A stretch of DNA of 32,159 nt, from the NCBI GenBank assembly GCA_021781415.1, contig JAJXWW010000051.1, forward strand, positions 1 to 32,159. The letters are read 5' to 3'. Below the pieces are notes generated by a model. The model did no database searches, was not told where the DNA came from, and saw only the letters and a list, made by a program, of their open reading frames with translations. This document shows positions 31,578-32,159 of the stretch, piece by piece. Made by a program: the position numbers and the translations under genes. How positions within the stretch are numbered: the stretch's first letter is position 1; each line of letters starts with the position of its first letter. Origin of the DNA: Planctomycetota bacterium. GTDB lineage: Bacteria; Planctomycetota; Planctomycetia; Gemmatales; Gemmataceae.

Positions 31578-32159
31578 TTAGTTCGGGGGGAAGGCGCTGG
31601 CGTCCGGCGATTTCCAGATGGCCAGGCCGCCGTGGGTGTAGCGCAGGTGAAAGACGCTGCCGCCCAGCGGACAATCGACCGAGAGACGCAAACAGCCGTC
31701 GGCGTTCGTCCCGGCGTCGATTGTATTCTCGACCATCTTCCGCAAGGCGTCGAGATTCGGATCGACGGCCGCTTCGCTGACTTCTTCCGCGCCGGCGGTC
31801 GGTTGGGCCTCCTCCGTCAGCACGCGCTCCAGCGCCGGCACCACCGCGACATCCACATCGGGCAGATGCGGCACCAGTTGCGTCGTCCTTTGCTCCGGTT
31901 CGGCCACGATACCGCGGATCGGCTGGGCTGCCTTGCCACAGTAGGGACACGTCGGCGGTTCGGACGCTTCGCTGGTGTCCGCCGACGGTGAGGCGGCCAG
32001 CAGGTGCATTTTGTAGATCAACGGATCGGCTTGTACAAACTCCGGATCGAGCGCGAACGCTTGCCGCGCCAACTCCGCCGCCTCATGGTGCATGCCCTGG
32101 CTCATCAGCAAATGGCACGCCTTCATTAGGCCGAGGACCATCTCCCGATTGCCCGTCTC
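31578..32159 (-). CDS. TPR-containing protein, C-terminal part (5' end outside window)
   Basis: The frame is open to the window edge, so the N-terminus lies outside; about 193 residues are visible. The first 40 (GLMKACHLLMSQGMHHEAAE, then LARQAFALDPE) form a tetratricopeptide-like helix pair. An acidic, Pro-rich linker holds CPYCG, a single CxxC pair. The last 60 residues (NLDALRKMVENTIDAG, CLRLSVDCPLGGSVFHLRYT, LAIWKSPDASAF) form a small domain I do not recognise. An ATG at 32141 could be a start, but the upstream frame continues with no stop. The function is unknown; planctomycetes carry many TPR proteins. It ends 18 bases before the long inverted repeat, a likely terminator. Confidence 0.65.
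   Translation of the reverse strand, partial: ETGNREMVLGLMKACHLLMSQGMHHEAAELARQAFALDPEFVQADPLIYKMHLLAASPSADTSEASEPPTCPYCGKAAQPIRGIVAEPEQRTTQLVPHLPDVDVAVVPALERVLTEEAQPTAGAEEVSEAAVDPNLDALRKMVENTIDAGTNADGCLRLSVDCPLGGSVFHLRYTHGGLAIWKSPDASAFPPN

Overview
The window most resembles a chromosome segment from a planctomycete, probably of the Gemmataceae type. The evidence is the combination of a prepilin-like DUF1559 protein, a DUF1501 protein with a twin-arginine signal, a PEP-CTERM protein, a Tat-exported TIM-barrel isomerase-like protein, an archaeal-style dihydropteroate-synthase-related protein and an ArsS radical SAM enzyme, together with fairly high GC content and many one- to three-gene units on both strands. 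This is inferred from gene families; no rRNA gene is present to place it firmly.

Bases 1-5742 hold the 3' part of an FGGY sugar kinase, a helix-hairpin-helix protein related to the N-terminus of family X DNA polymerases, arsS (minus), tRNA-Arg(CCG) (minus), a DUF1559 plus HEAT-lipoprotein pair (minus) and the small haem-uptake gene hemP behind a Fur-like palindrome. Bases 5994-16030 hold a TolC-family outer-membrane protein facing a minus-strand series: pabB, a dihydropteroate-synthase-like gene, a Tat-exported TIM-barrel protein, a GH57 branching enzyme, an amidohydrolase and a DUF1501 protein.

Bases 16244-25564 form a largely housekeeping block. It contains aceE and aceF (pyruvate dehydrogenase E1 and E2), holB, tmk and lipA, the lipoyl synthase that makes the cofactor AceF needs. 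Between them lie a secreted beta-propeller gene, a TPR lipoprotein and a small zinc-ribbon membrane protein. Convergent gene ends carry hairpins, and two copies of a long palindromic repeat (2114-2178 and 23378-23437) sit in intergenic gaps.

From trpE (25704-27224) onward the character changes. The last 54 bases of trpE and 42 bases of its 3' flank are repeated 1,265 bp downstream at about 94% identity. This pair of direct repeats encloses a PEP-CTERM gene and an orphan MazE/CopG-like antitoxin. Beyond it comes a plus-strand run of poorly known genes: a small Cys/His protein, a 39-residue ORF translationally coupled to a PLD-nuclease/EVE-like fusion, and a stand-alone EVE/Mrr-N-like protein. 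The last three lie between two imperfect 75-bp direct repeats. A 529-bp structured non-coding stretch with nested and triplicated palindromes follows, then the C-terminal part of a TPR protein at the window end. The PLD-EVE plus EVE-like pair is the best candidate here for an undescribed system; a modification-dependent restriction role is plausible but is inferred from domains only.

All calls come from reading the sequence and recalling protein families. No database search was run.
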